Assembly (NCBI RefSeq): GCF_004959925.1
Contig: NZ_SPUW01000001.1
Span: forward strand, 310,001 to 374,000
Direction: 5' to 3'
Length of the DNA stretch: 64,000 nt
Source: Pseudooceanicola onchidii
Lineage (GTDB): Bacteria > Pseudomonadota > Alphaproteobacteria > Rhodobacterales > Rhodobacteraceae
The translations under genes and the position numbers were made by a program. A model generated the notes under the pieces. That model was given only the letters and a program-made list of their open reading frames with translations. It did no database searches and had not been told where the DNA came from. Each line of letters opens with the position of its first letter. The first letter of the stretch is position 1. Shown here piece by piece: positions 19,758 through 28,170 of the stretch.

Positions 19758-20999
19758 ATGTCGCCCATGACCCGCACCGCCTTTGCGGCGCTGATGCTGA
19801 GCGTGACGGCCTGGCCCGTCGCTGCGCAATCCTCGGCCAGCCTGTTCCAGAAACAGCCCGCCGCCCCGGGCGCGGCCGGATCGGCGGCGGCAAGCCTGTT
19901 TCCGCAGGCCGACCTGGAGGCCGCGGCCGACATCTCGGTCGGGATCGAGGCGCCGCAGCCGGACCCGCTGCCGGTGCCGCAGGTGGCGGAGACTACGACC
20001 ACGGTCACCGCGCCCGAGGTGGTAACCGAAACCGAGGCGGCCGAAGTCAGTCCCGCCGAGGCATCGACGGCCACTCCGGTCGATCCGCAGCCCACGCTGG
20101 CCCCCGCCTCTCCGACCCTGATCGCGCTGACGCAGGGCATCCGCCCCCGCCTGCGCCCGGCCGAGATCGACACGCAGGTCGTCGCGGCCTCGGCTGTCTG
20201 TCTTGCACCATCTGCGGTGCGCGACCGGGATCTTGCGCGCAATGCCGGCGCCTTCGACGTCGATCCGAACCTCTGCATCACCGAGGAACGATTTACCGAA
20301 CACGGCAGGCCCTGGCACATGGTGGTGATCGAAAACCGCCGCAGCCCGCGCGGTCCGGTCTGGGCGATCCTGCACGACAACGAGGACAGCGCCTTTGACG
20401 CGGCGCTGTATTCCGTGTCGCGCTACGGCGGCAAGATGATCGCCCTTGAGACCGGGGAAAGCCGGTCGTTCCAGAAACAGGATCCCAACCGAAACTTCGG
20501 CGCCACCCGGGGCATCACCGCCCCCTGCCGCAACATGGTGAACCAGCCGGCGCCGGGCTTTACCAAGGCCATTCAGAAACACTTCAACCGCCGCTATCCC
20601 GTGCTGACGATGCATTCGAACGACAACGGCCATGCCGGGGCAGGGGGCGCGGGCCATATCTCGGCCCGCCGGTCCAGCGCGACGATGACGGGCCTGATGT
20701 CGCCCAATCCGCAGGGCAGCCTGTCGGACGAGGACAATGCCGTGCTCACGGCGGGCACCGTCCCCTTCGATCAGAACCGCGACGCGCAGAAGCTGGCCAA
20801 ATACCTGGGCGCGCAGGGGATCAACATGATCTACGAACACGTGCGCACCAACACCAACGACTGTTCGTTTTCCTTCCACGTGAAGCTGAATAAGCTGGGC
20901 GACTACTATAACATCGAGGTCGAACACGGCCGGGTGGAGGATCAGAAACAGATCCTCGACGCGCTGATGGCCTATCTCAACGTCAAGCCCCGCCGCTGA
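19758..20999 (+). CDS. Exported M14-like zinc carboxypeptidase homologue
   Basis: A 413-residue protein with signal peptide (1-23, WPVAAQ), a low-complexity Pro/Thr/Glu-rich stretch (55-120) and a C-terminal catalytic-looking domain. That domain has the full order of M14 metallocarboxypeptidase residues: HDNE (H206, E209) as zinc ligands, DPNRNF (N244-R245) matching the carboxylate-binding Asn-Arg pair, MHSND (H286) as third ligand, and YNIEVEHG with E387 or E389 as catalytic base. Overall similarity to textbook M14 enzymes is low, so the assignment is inference from motif order. GGGAG precedes the ATG. A substrate among peptidoglycan peptides is plausible but unproven. It ends the cytochrome/caspase operon. 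Confidence 0.65.
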   Translation: MSPMTRTAFAALMLSVTAWPVAAQSSASLFQKQPAAPGAAGSAAASLFPQADLEAAADISVGIEAPQPDPLPVPQVAETTTTVTAPEVVTETEAAEVSPAEASTATPVDPQPTLAPASPTLIALTQGIRPRLRPAEIDTQVVAASAVCLAPSAVRDRDLARNAGAFDVDPNLCITEERFTEHGRPWHMVVIENRRSPRGPVWAILHDNEDSAFDAALYSVSRYGGKMIALETGESRSFQKQDPNRNFGATRGITAPCRNMVNQPAPGFTKAIQKHFNRRYPVLTMHSNDNGHAGAGGAGHISARRSSATMTGLMSPNPQGSLSDEDNAVLTAGTVPFDQNRDAQKLAKYLGAQGINMIYEHVRTNTNDCSFSFHVKLNKLGDYYNIEVEHGRVEDQKQILDALMAYLNVKPRR

Positions 21000-21000
21000 G

Positions 21001-21058
21001 GATCCGCCTTGCGGCGGAGGCCTTCGGCGAGAGTATTTTCGGCAAGATGAAGCGGATC
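21001..21058. repeat. Dispersed palindromic intergenic repeat, copy 1
   Basis: Begins GATCCGC and ends GCGGATC (inverted repeat), with the family core CCTTCGGCGAGAGTATTTTCGGCAAGATGAAG at 21021-21052. It fills the space between two convergent genes and may act as terminator. It shares the core with the copy at 28.25 kb. Confidence 0.6.
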
Positions 21059-22289
21059 AGAATTCGAAGTATTCGAACCGCAGCTTCCGGCCGAACTGTT
21101 TCTTCAGGATGTCGCGCAGCACCGGCGGGCCGCAGAACAGCACGGCCTGGTGCCCCGCATCAGCAGACAGCCCCGGCCAGCGTCCCTTGTCGTCGGACGG
21201 ATGCAGCGTGAACGAGAAGTTGTCGACCCGGTCGGCGGCGGCGCGGAATTCGTCGAGGCCCACGGCCTCGGTTTCGTTGCGGACCAGGTAGACCATCTCG
21301 ACCTCGCCCTTCAGATCGTCAGGCAGGCTGCGCACGAAGGACAGGAAGGGCGTGATGCCGATGCCCGCCGCGATCCAGGCCTGCTTGCCGCCCCGGTCGG
21401 GATAGCGGAAGTCGCCATAGGGCCCTTCGACCACCAGCGTGTCGCCCTCGGCCAGGTCGTCGTGCAGGCGCCGGGTGTAATCGCCCAGCCCCTTGATGTT
21501 GAACTGCACCACGCCGTCGGGATCTTCCCCGCCCGAGATGGTGAAGGGGTGCGCCTCTCGCAGTCCGGTCTTCTTGGCGTGGATGAAGGCGAACTGGCCG
21601 GCGCGGTGGCGGATGCCGTGGGTCTTGGGGTGGGCCCGGATGCCGGTGACGCCGCCCGAGCGCGTGACGCTTTCGACCACGTAGGCCTTGGTGCGCCGCA
21701 TCCGCAGCACCCACCCCACGAGGTAGAGGATCAGGCACAGCGCGCCGATCACCCCGATGATTTCCGCCATCTGCTGATAGACCACCGGCATCTTGCGATT
21801 CTGCATCAGGTGGAAGAAGGCCAGCCACCAGGCCGCCAGAAGGCCGTAGTGCGACCACTTCCACCACTGGTAGGGCAGGCGCCATCCGCGAAAGGTCTTG
21901 CGCCGCGCCCAGGACAGCAGGCCCAGCACCATCAGGATCTTGAAGCCGATCTCTCCGCTTTCGATGGCCGCCTTGCACAGGTCGTCGCAGGAAGCCAGGA
22001 ACTGCGGAAAGGACGGCGGGTTCAGCCAGTGCACCGCAGCCGCGGCCAGGGCGAGGTAGCCGAACTGGCGGTGCTGCAGGAACATCTTGTCCATGCCGCC
22101 GAAAAGCCGTTCGATCGCGGGCAGGCGCGCGCCAAGAAGCAGGTTCAGCGACATCGACGAAAAGGCCACCATGCCGGCGTAGATCGCGGCGACGGTTGGC
22201 AGATCCTCGCGCGGGTTCGACACCAGAAGCACCGCGAACAACACGACCATAAGGCCGACCTGCGGCAACCAGCGCAATACGACGCCCAT
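21057..22289 (-). CDS. NOX-like ferric-reductase-family flavocytochrome b
   Basis: A 410-residue inner-membrane oxidoreductase with six predicted helices in its N-terminal half and a ferredoxin-NADP reductase-like C-terminal half. Haem-ligand histidines are H73/H87 (13 residues between) and H147/H160 (12 between), the spacing of NADPH oxidases and ferric reductases. HPFTISGG is the FAD motif, GIGITPF and FCGPP bind NAD(P)H, and the protein ends in phenylalanine like NOX enzymes. It should carry electrons across the membrane to oxygen or ferric iron. It converges on the caspase operon. Whether it is a true NOX or a ferric reductase cannot be decided from sequence alone. Confidence 0.85.
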   Translation of the reverse strand: MGVVLRWLPQVGLMVVLFAVLLVSNPREDLPTVAAIYAGMVAFSSMSLNLLLGARLPAIERLFGGMDKMFLQHRQFGYLALAAAAVHWLNPPSFPQFLASCDDLCKAAIESGEIGFKILMVLGLLSWARRKTFRGWRLPYQWWKWSHYGLLAAWWLAFFHLMQNRKMPVVYQQMAEIIGVIGALCLILYLVGWVLRMRRTKAYVVESVTRSGGVTGIRAHPKTHGIRHRAGQFAFIHAKKTGLREAHPFTISGGEDPDGVVQFNIKGLGDYTRRLHDDLAEGDTLVVEGPYGDFRYPDRGGKQAWIAAGIGITPFLSFVRSLPDDLKGEVEMVYLVRNETEAVGLDEFRAAADRVDNFSFTLHPSDDKGRWPGLSADAGHQAVLFCGPPVLRDILKKQFGRKLRFEYFEF

Positions 22290-22440
22290 TGTATTCTCCG
22301 TTCCTTGCCAGAGGCTTCGACAGCCCCGTCACCCCGTGGCGTCAGCCTATGCGCGCAATCCCGCCGTGGCAATGCGCGGTGGCGGGAACCGGGGCGGGGT
22401 TGCGGCGTTGATCGGCAGACCTGGGAGAAAGCCACCGATC

Positions 22441-22902
22441 ATGAACACCGTCAGACCCGTCGCCGTTGCCCGTGTGAGCCTGCCGATCCGACGTCCCCGC
22501 CGCGAGGTCTTCCTTGCGCTGACCGACCCCGAGATGCTGTGCCGGTTCTGGCCACGTTCTGCCGGGGCCCAGGTTCTGGAAACCGGGCTGACGACACAGT
22601 GGTATCTTGGTGAGGTGCCGGTCACCGTGACCTGCGTCCAGATCGTCGAGGATCAGCTGATCCGGCTGACCCTGTCGACCGGCGCGCGCATCATGCTGAC
22701 GCTGGACCGGTTCGATGATGGCGGCACCGTCGTGCACTACTGCGAATGCGGCTTCGGCGCGGAAGGCGACACCGCCAGCCAGGAGGTGTCGCGCGTGACC
22801 AGTGCCGCCGCCCTGATGCTGTCGGACCTCAAGGCGCTGCTGGAGCGTGGCGCCGAGACCCGCGCCCGCGCGGACAGTCAGTGCCTGCCAAGCGCCGCCT
22901 GA
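22441..22902 (+). CDS. SRPBCC (START/AHSA1-like) family protein
   Basis: A 153-residue single-domain protein of the SRPBCC hydrophobic-pocket fold. The signature is the N-terminal 'RVSLPIRRPRREVFLALTDPEMLCRFWP', where the family has its VWxALTDPExLxxW motif, followed by alternating beta strands and a terminal helix. Ligand unknown. I start at ATG 22441, preceded by GGGAGAAAG; an earlier in-frame ATG at 22336 has no ribosome-binding site. It converges on the isochorismatase gene with 4 bases between them. Confidence 0.75.
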   Translation: MNTVRPVAVARVSLPIRRPRREVFLALTDPEMLCRFWPRSAGAQVLETGLTTQWYLGEVPVTVTCVQIVEDQLIRLTLSTGARIMLTLDRFDDGGTVVHYCECGFGAEGDTASQEVSRVTSAAALMLSDLKALLERGAETRARADSQCLPSAA

Positions 22903-22906
22903 GCGA

Positions 22907-23584
22907 TCAGAGCGCGCGCCAGACCCGGGCGATATCCCCGCCGGTGTAGCGCAGCGGGGCAGAGCCCTGCAGGCGCCACACCTGCCGCTCTGCGCCCGTC
23001 ATGAGGGCGAGGGCCATGTCGGTATCGCAGACCGCCCCGCCGTAAAGCCGGTTGGCCAGGTTGATCACCCCGCTTTGCGACATCGCCACAGTCCCCGACC
23101 CGACCGCATCCTTGACCAGCAGCACACGGATACCGCGGGCGATGGCATCACGGACGGTGGCCGCCACGCAGGCTTCGGTCCAGACGCCGCAGATCACCAG
23201 CCATTCGATCCCCGCGACGGTCGGGGCGAAGTCGGGGTCGGAAAAGCAGCTGAGGTCGTTTTTCCAGATCACCGGCTCACCGGGAATCGGCGCGACCTCG
23301 GGGCAGAAGGCCGTGGCGGGGTCGTTCAGGTCCGAGAAGGCGGCGCTGCCATCTGCGGACAGCGGTTCGAACGGTCGGGGCGGGACGCGGGCAAAGTCGC
23401 GCCGGAACCCGGCGTGGACGACACGCAGCCCCGCAGCGCGCGCCTGGCCCAGAAGCCTGCCGACCCTGCCCAGCACCTCGGCGTAGCCCTCGACCAGATA
23501 GCGCGGATCGGTGCGGTGTTCCTCTTGCAGGTCGATTGGCAGCAACGCGGTCCGCGACAGCGGCAGGGTCAGGGGAACTTGCAT
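22907..23584 (-). CDS. Isochorismatase-family cysteine hydrolase
   Basis: A 225-residue cytoplasmic hydrolase of the isochorismatase-like family (nicotinamidases and related amidases). The catalytic triad is visible: Asp in LLPIDLQEEH, Lys in VIWKNDLSCF and Cys in GVWTEACV. The final 30 residues (QGSAPLRYTGGDIARVWRAL) extend beyond the core fold. Substrate cannot be assigned. Upstream of it (higher coordinates) begins a 544-base region without genes. Confidence 0.85.
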   Translation of the reverse strand: MQVPLTLPLSRTALLPIDLQEEHRTDPRYLVEGYAEVLGRVGRLLGQARAAGLRVVHAGFRRDFARVPPRPFEPLSADGSAAFSDLNDPATAFCPEVAPIPGEPVIWKNDLSCFSDPDFAPTVAGIEWLVICGVWTEACVAATVRDAIARGIRVLLVKDAVGSGTVAMSQSGVINLANRLYGGAVCDTDMALALMTGAERQVWRLQGSAPLRYTGGDIARVWRAL

Positions 23585-24128
23585 GCGACGGGGTGTCCTG
23601 AAATCGGGTGTGCCGTGCTTTTAGCGCCGCCGATCGGGGGATGAGGTGCCCGTACCGGCGCGGAACAGGCAGAATGCGGCAAAATCGTGGCGCGCCCGCC
23701 CGATCGGCCAATCCGCGCCGACCTGAACGCCGTCAGCCAAATCGCCAACACCCGGCCGAGGCAGGAAAATCCTTGATTTGACCGACCCGCCGCGCCGGAT
23801 GAGGCCCCAGGATCGGTTAGGTTTCCATTAAGAAAAAGGGGTTTCGCGGCCCGAATCGGAAAATCTGCATCGAAAATACGTTTTTCAATTAAACGGCCGG
23901 TACACGTCCAAAGGGGACTTATCCTAAGGAATAGTCACAGCCGTTTGGCGGCAACAGTCACCGCCGCGATGTCGGAATTGTTCCGAATCCCGCACCGGTT
24001 CGCGATAAGGGCCGTTTCGCGCCCAAGTCTTGCCCAGATTCGTCGTCATCTAGGTTTGGCCAAAGTCAAAACGACGGGTGTGTACAGGAACCGGATGTAG
24101 TCTCCGGCAAGACAAGAAGGGTGACACT
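23585..24128. other. Gene-poor intergenic region upstream of the 92-residue ORF
   Basis: No convincing coding frame. The stretch 23770-23900 is unusually AT-rich for this genome. It contains TTAG-N7-TTAA near 23817-23831, one mismatch from the CtrA-type TTAA-N7-TTAA box; this is suggestive only. Just before the downstream gene, CCGGA...TCCGG (about 24091-24107) can form a small hairpin. An unannotated small RNA or a long 5' leader is possible. Confidence 0.35.
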
Positions 24129-24407
24129 ATGGAAAAGCTCGACCAACTGTCGACCATGATTGCCGATGAGATCATGTCGGCTCCGGAACAATCGCGTGCC
24201 GACATGGCGCTTCAGATCGCGTCGAGTTTCGTGGAGCTGAGCGGGTACGAGATGGCCCGCAGCGGGACGGTCAAATCCTCCACCCGGCTTTTCCTTCTGG
24301 CCAACGAGATCGAACGCCTGCGCCGCGCCGAACGCGATGCCGCCATCAGCGACAATACGGTCGTGCCCTTCGTGCCGCGCGCCAGCACGCAGTGGGCAAC
24401 CGCCTGA
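24129..24407 (+). CDS. Small protein of unknown function (92 residues)
   Basis: I do not recognise this family. The 92-residue protein is mostly helical and charged, with no signal peptide or membrane segment; its middle (ALQIASSFVELSGYEMARSG) and ERLRRAERDAAI look amphipathic. The start at ATG 24129 has AGAAGGGTGACACT upstream, a reasonable ribosome-binding site. A strong intrinsic terminator follows 27 bases after the stop, supporting a real monocistronic gene with its own promoter in the preceding AT-rich region. Confidence 0.7.
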   Translation: MEKLDQLSTMIADEIMSAPEQSRADMALQIASSFVELSGYEMARSGTVKSSTRLFLLANEIERLRRAERDAAISDNTVVPFVPRASTQWATA

Positions 24408-24434
24408 CCGAGTCAGCCCCGGTACAGTCAGAAC

Positions 24435-24462
24435 ACCGCCCCAAGTCGGGGCGGTTTTTATT
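24435..24462 (+). terminator. Intrinsic terminator after the 92-residue gene
   Basis: Eight-base perfect stem ACCGCCCC / GGGGCGGT (24435-24442 with 24448-24455), 5-base loop, followed by TTTTTATTTT. This is the clearest rho-independent terminator in the window. Confidence 0.9.
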
Positions 24463-24819
24463 TTCTCGCCTCTAAAGTGTGCTGTCCGCGGGCGTTTGGG
24501 GTGCGATTGCAGATGAAATGCGCCCATAAATTGGGCGATTACGGGCGGCGCGGCGCAATAATGCCCGGAAATTAATCATTCAGCTCCGGCGGCCATCCCG
24601 ATGTACCTGAAAAAATTCCGTCGGGTCATCAAACTGGATTTGCTGTCCCCAGCCCGATGAGGGGCGCGAAGGGAGCGCGCGACGGACCACCATTCGCCAG
24701 TCCGGTATCCGCCGCACGCAAGCAACATTGCTGTCGCTGACAGGCATGTAGGAGGGGAGGGGAGACTTTGCAATCCACACCCGACGCCTGTCGCGACTGA
24801 CACCAAAGGGGACTATGTC
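24463..24819 (+). promoter_or_regulatory. Upstream region of the urt operon
   Basis: A 357-base non-coding stretch before urtA. It contains a perfect inverted repeat AGCAA-CA-TTGCT at 24721-24732, a candidate operator, and AAAGGGGAC as the urtA ribosome-binding site. Urea transporters are usually nitrogen-regulated through NtrC. I looked for a sigma-54 promoter (GG-N10-GC) in the GGAGGGGAGGGGAGACTTTGC segment but the spacing does not fit. Confidence 0.45.
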
Positions 24820-26103
24820 ATGTCGCAATTTCTGAAAACCATGCTGGGCGCTGCCGCCGGATCGCTGATCCTCGGCTCTGCGGCCTTGGCGCAGGACGAC
24901 ACCATCAAGGTCGGCGTGCTGCATTCGCTGTCAGGTACGATGGCGATTTCCGAGACCACGTTGAAAGATACCGTTCTGATGCTCATTGAAGAGCAGAACA
25001 AGAAGGGCGGCGTGAACGGCAAGATGCTGGAAGCGGTCGTTGTCGACCCTGCCTCCGACTGGCCGCTGTTCGCCGAAAAGGCGCGCGAGCTGCTGACCGT
25101 GTCGGACGTCGACGTGATCTTCGGCTGCTGGACCTCGGTGTCCCGCAAGTCGGTTCTGCCGGTCATCGAAGAACTGAACGGCCTGCTTTTCTACCCCGTC
25201 CAGTACGAAGGTGAAGAATCGTCCAAGAACGTCTTCTACACCGGCGCCGCGCCGAACCAGCAGGCGATCCCGGCCACCGACTACTACCTTGAAGAACTGG
25301 GCGTCGAGAAGTTCGCCCTGCTCGGCACCGACTACGTCTATCCGCGTACGACCAACAACATTCTTGAGAGCTACCTCAAGGACAAGGGCATCGCGGCGGA
25401 AGACATCTTCGTCAACTACACGCCCTTCGGTCATTCCGACTGGTCCAAGATCGTGTCGGATGTCGTGGCGCTTGGCGCGGATGGCAAGAAGGTCGGTGTG
25501 ATCTCGACCATCAACGGTGACGCGAACATCGGTTTCTACAAGGAACTGGCCGCACAGGGCATTTCCGCCGAAGACATCCCCGTGGTTGCCTTCTCCGTGG
25601 GTGAGGAAGAACTCTCGGGGCTCGACACCTCGAACCTCGTCGGTCACCTCGCCGCCTGGAACTACTTCCAGTCCGCAGAATCCGAGGCCAACGACGAATT
25701 CATCGCCGCCTGGAAAGCCTTCGCTGGCGAAGAGCGTGTGACCAACGACCCGATGGAAGCCACCTACATCGGCTTCAACATGTGGGTGAACGCCGTCGAA
25801 GCGGCAGGCACCACCGACGTCGACCCTGTCCGCGAAGCCATGTGGGGCCAGGAATTCCCGAACCTGACCGGCGGCACCGCCGTGATGGGCACCAACCACC
25901 ACCTGTCCAAGCCGGTCCTGATCGGTGAGATCCTGGAAGACGGCCAGTTCGACATCATCTCGGCCACCGATCCGGTTCCGGGCGACGCATGGACCGACTT
26001 CCTGCCGGAATCCGCGGTTCTGAAGTCCGATTGGAAAGAGTTGGAGTGCGGCATGTACAACACCGACACCTCCACCTGCGTCCAGATCGAATCCAACTAC
26101 TGA
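24820..26103 (+). CDS. urtA: Urea ABC transporter substrate-binding protein UrtA
   Basis: Periplasmic urea receptor of the branched-chain amino acid/amide ABC family (427 residues). Signal peptide 1-24 (SAALAQ). The mature start DDTIKVGVLHSLSGTMAISE and downstream 'FGCWTSVSRKSVLPV' and 'LLFYPVQYEGEESSKN' are hallmark UrtA sequences that separate it from LivJ. First of five urt genes in the standard order; a stable hairpin follows it and probably raises its expression over the permease genes. Confidence 0.95.
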   Translation: MSQFLKTMLGAAAGSLILGSAALAQDDTIKVGVLHSLSGTMAISETTLKDTVLMLIEEQNKKGGVNGKMLEAVVVDPASDWPLFAEKARELLTVSDVDVIFGCWTSVSRKSVLPVIEELNGLLFYPVQYEGEESSKNVFYTGAAPNQQAIPATDYYLEELGVEKFALLGTDYVYPRTTNNILESYLKDKGIAAEDIFVNYTPFGHSDWSKIVSDVVALGADGKKVGVISTINGDANIGFYKELAAQGISAEDIPVVAFSVGEEELSGLDTSNLVGHLAAWNYFQSAESEANDEFIAAWKAFAGEERVTNDPMEATYIGFNMWVNAVEAAGTTDVDPVREAMWGQEFPNLTGGTAVMGTNHHLSKPVLIGEILEDGQFDIISATDPVPGDAWTDFLPESAVLKSDWKELECGMYNTDTSTCVQIESNY

Positions 26104-26111
26104 TCCGATCA

Positions 26112-26134
26112 GGGGGCGGCCCCGCGCCGCCCCC
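26112..26134 (+). other. Intercistronic stem-loop between urtA and urtB
   Basis: Perfect 8-base stem GGGGGCGG / CCGCCCCC with a 7-base loop and no T-run, 8 bases after the urtA stop. Such structures after genes for binding proteins usually protect the upstream mRNA and attenuate downstream transcription. Confidence 0.6.
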
Positions 26135-26208
26135 GTGACGACCCTGTGACGACCGGGCCGGGCCGTTCGCGGCCCCGCCCCTCCCGTCCTCCAAGTCCGG
26201 ACCGTTCC

Positions 26209-28167
26209 ATGATCTTTCGCCTTCTCGCGGCCCTGGCCCTGACCCTGATGATGGGCACGTCCGGCACCGCCCAGGATGCCGACGCGCCGATCCAGCAGCT
26301 GCTGCAGGAGCATGGCGAGATCATCCGCAAATCCTCTCGCCGCACGATCCAGCCCGCCATCGACGCGATCCGCGACAGTGGCCTGGCCCAGGCGCCGCTG
26401 GTGCTTGAGGAATGGGGCAACCGCGACATGTGGGTGGACGAGGCGACGGGCCTGTTTGTCTATGCCCGCAAGGCCGGGTCCAAGACCCTGAAGATCTTCG
26501 ATTTCGCGACCGGAGAAGAGATTGGCGAAGCGCCCAGTGACGGCTACGACCAGCTCAAGCCGAACTCGGGCATTCGCGGGCTGATCGGCTCTGCTCTGGT
26601 GAAGTTCCAGCTGTCCGATCCCGACCCGCAGGCGCGGCTCGCCGCGCTGACGGCGCTGGAACGCAACGGCAACGAAAGCCACCTGCCGGTGTTGCGCGAC
26701 AGCATCGCTGACGAACCCGACGCCACCATCAAGGCCCGCAAGCAGCGGATCGAGCGTCTGTTGACCATCGCCTACGGCAACGACGCCGCCGAACGGATTT
26801 CCGCGATCGAGGCCTTCAGCGGCGACCTTGGCGTCGATGCCCGGGCCGCGCTGAATCCGTTGGTCGCCACCACGCGCCGTGCCGCGCCCACGCTGCCCGA
26901 GGATCAGAACATCGCCCGCACGCTGCGCGTCGGCCGCGACCTGACCGAAGAGGAGGCCTATGACCTGCTTGTCTCCTCCGACCTTGCCCCGGCGCGGCTG
27001 ACCAACGACGCGCAGCGGCAGGCCCTGCAGGCCAACATCGACGGCGATACGGTCGGCGGCGTGCCGGTGGCGAGCCTCTTCGAGCCCGCGCTGCGCGACA
27101 AGGCCTACGCCGCCCTGGTCGAGGCCGGTCTGGCCGAACCCGCCGCGACCGAGGCCCAGGTACAGGAGGCGATCGCCGCCCATACCTTCTATGAAACCTA
27201 CTCGGAACCGGACGCCGAGGTCACGGCCGCCGCCGAAGACGCGCTGATCGCGATCGAGCTGAAGGTCGGCCTGAACCAGGCCTTCGACCTCTCGCTGGAT
27301 GCGCTGTCGCTCGCCTCGATCTACTTCCTCGCCGCGATCGGCCTGGCCATCACCTTCGGCGTGATGGGCGTCATCAACATGGCGCACGGCGAATTCATCA
27401 TGATGGGCGCCTACACCGGCTACGTGATCCAGCAGGTGATCCCGAATTATACCGTGTCGATCCTGGTCGCGATCCCGGTGGCCTTTGCCGTGACCTTTGC
27501 CGCAGGCGTGGCGATGGAGCGGCTTGTGATCCGTTGGCTCTATTCCCGCCCGCTGGAAACCCTTCTGGCCACCTTCGGCATCTCGATCGCGCTGCAGCAG
27601 ATCGCCAAGAACGTCTTCGGCACGCAGGCGCGGCCGCTGACCTCGCCCGCCTGGCTGGACGGCCAGTGGCAGATCAACGACATCGTCGCGATCTCGAACA
27701 TCCGGATCGCCATCTTCGTGCTGGCGCTGATCTTCCTGGGCTTCTTCCTGTTCCTGATGAAGAAGACCCGGCTTGGGCTGGAAACCCGCGCGGTAACTCA
27801 GAACCCGCGCATGGCGGCCTCGATGGGGATCAACCCCGACCGGGTGAACATGCTGACCTTCGGGCTCGGTTCGGGCATCGCGGGCATCGCGGGCGTGGCC
27901 ATCGGCCTTTACGCCAAGGTGACCTCCGAACTTGGTGCCGACTACATCGTGCAAAGCTTCATGACCGTCGTGGTCGGCGGCGTCGGCAATATCTGGGGCA
28001 CGCTTCTGGGCGCCACCATGATCGGCTTCCTGCAGAAGGGGATCGAATGGCTGAACCCGTCGAACACGCTGGCGGCCCAGACCTACATGATCGTCTTCAT
28101 CATCATCTTCATCCAGTTCCGCCCCCGGGGCATCATCGCCCTCAAGGGCCGCGCGGCCGGAGACTGA
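26209..28167 (+). CDS. urtB: Urea ABC transporter permease UrtB
   Basis: Inner-membrane permease (652 residues) for urea uptake. Residues 1-20 form a signal sequence, 25-360 a periplasmic N-terminal extension with alpha-helical repeats (FQLSDPDPQARLAALTALE), and the rest the LivH-like membrane domain (VMGVINMAHGEFIMMGAY, TFGISIALQQIAKNVFG). The N-terminal extension is normal for UrtB. ATG 26209 is chosen because the signal sequence begins there. Between it and urtC lie 215 bases with a palindromic repeat, an unusual interruption of this operon. Confidence 0.94.
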   Translation: MIFRLLAALALTLMMGTSGTAQDADAPIQQLLQEHGEIIRKSSRRTIQPAIDAIRDSGLAQAPLVLEEWGNRDMWVDEATGLFVYARKAGSKTLKIFDFATGEEIGEAPSDGYDQLKPNSGIRGLIGSALVKFQLSDPDPQARLAALTALERNGNESHLPVLRDSIADEPDATIKARKQRIERLLTIAYGNDAAERISAIEAFSGDLGVDARAALNPLVATTRRAAPTLPEDQNIARTLRVGRDLTEEEAYDLLVSSDLAPARLTNDAQRQALQANIDGDTVGGVPVASLFEPALRDKAYAALVEAGLAEPAATEAQVQEAIAAHTFYETYSEPDAEVTAAAEDALIAIELKVGLNQAFDLSLDALSLASIYFLAAIGLAITFGVMGVINMAHGEFIMMGAYTGYVIQQVIPNYTVSILVAIPVAFAVTFAAGVAMERLVIRWLYSRPLETLLATFGISIALQQIAKNVFGTQARPLTSPAWLDGQWQINDIVAISNIRIAIFVLALIFLGFFLFLMKKTRLGLETRAVTQNPRMAASMGINPDRVNMLTFGLGSGIAGIAGVAIGLYAKVTSELGADYIVQSFMTVVVGGVGNIWGTLLGATMIGFLQKGIEWLNPSNTLAAQTYMIVFIIIFIQFRPRGIIALKGRAAGD

Positions 28168-28170
28168 CCC

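Noticed and set aside
12272-20927. Very long minus-strand open frames opposite the cytochrome and caspase genes
   Set aside because: They are composed of His/Arg/Gly/Ala-rich sequence with no domain, signal or ribosome-binding site, and mirror high-GC codon bias of the real plus-strand genes.
24740-24785. Possible sigma-54 promoter before urtA
   Set aside because: The GG and GC elements are not 10 bases apart in any register of GGAGGGGAGGGGAGACTTTGC.
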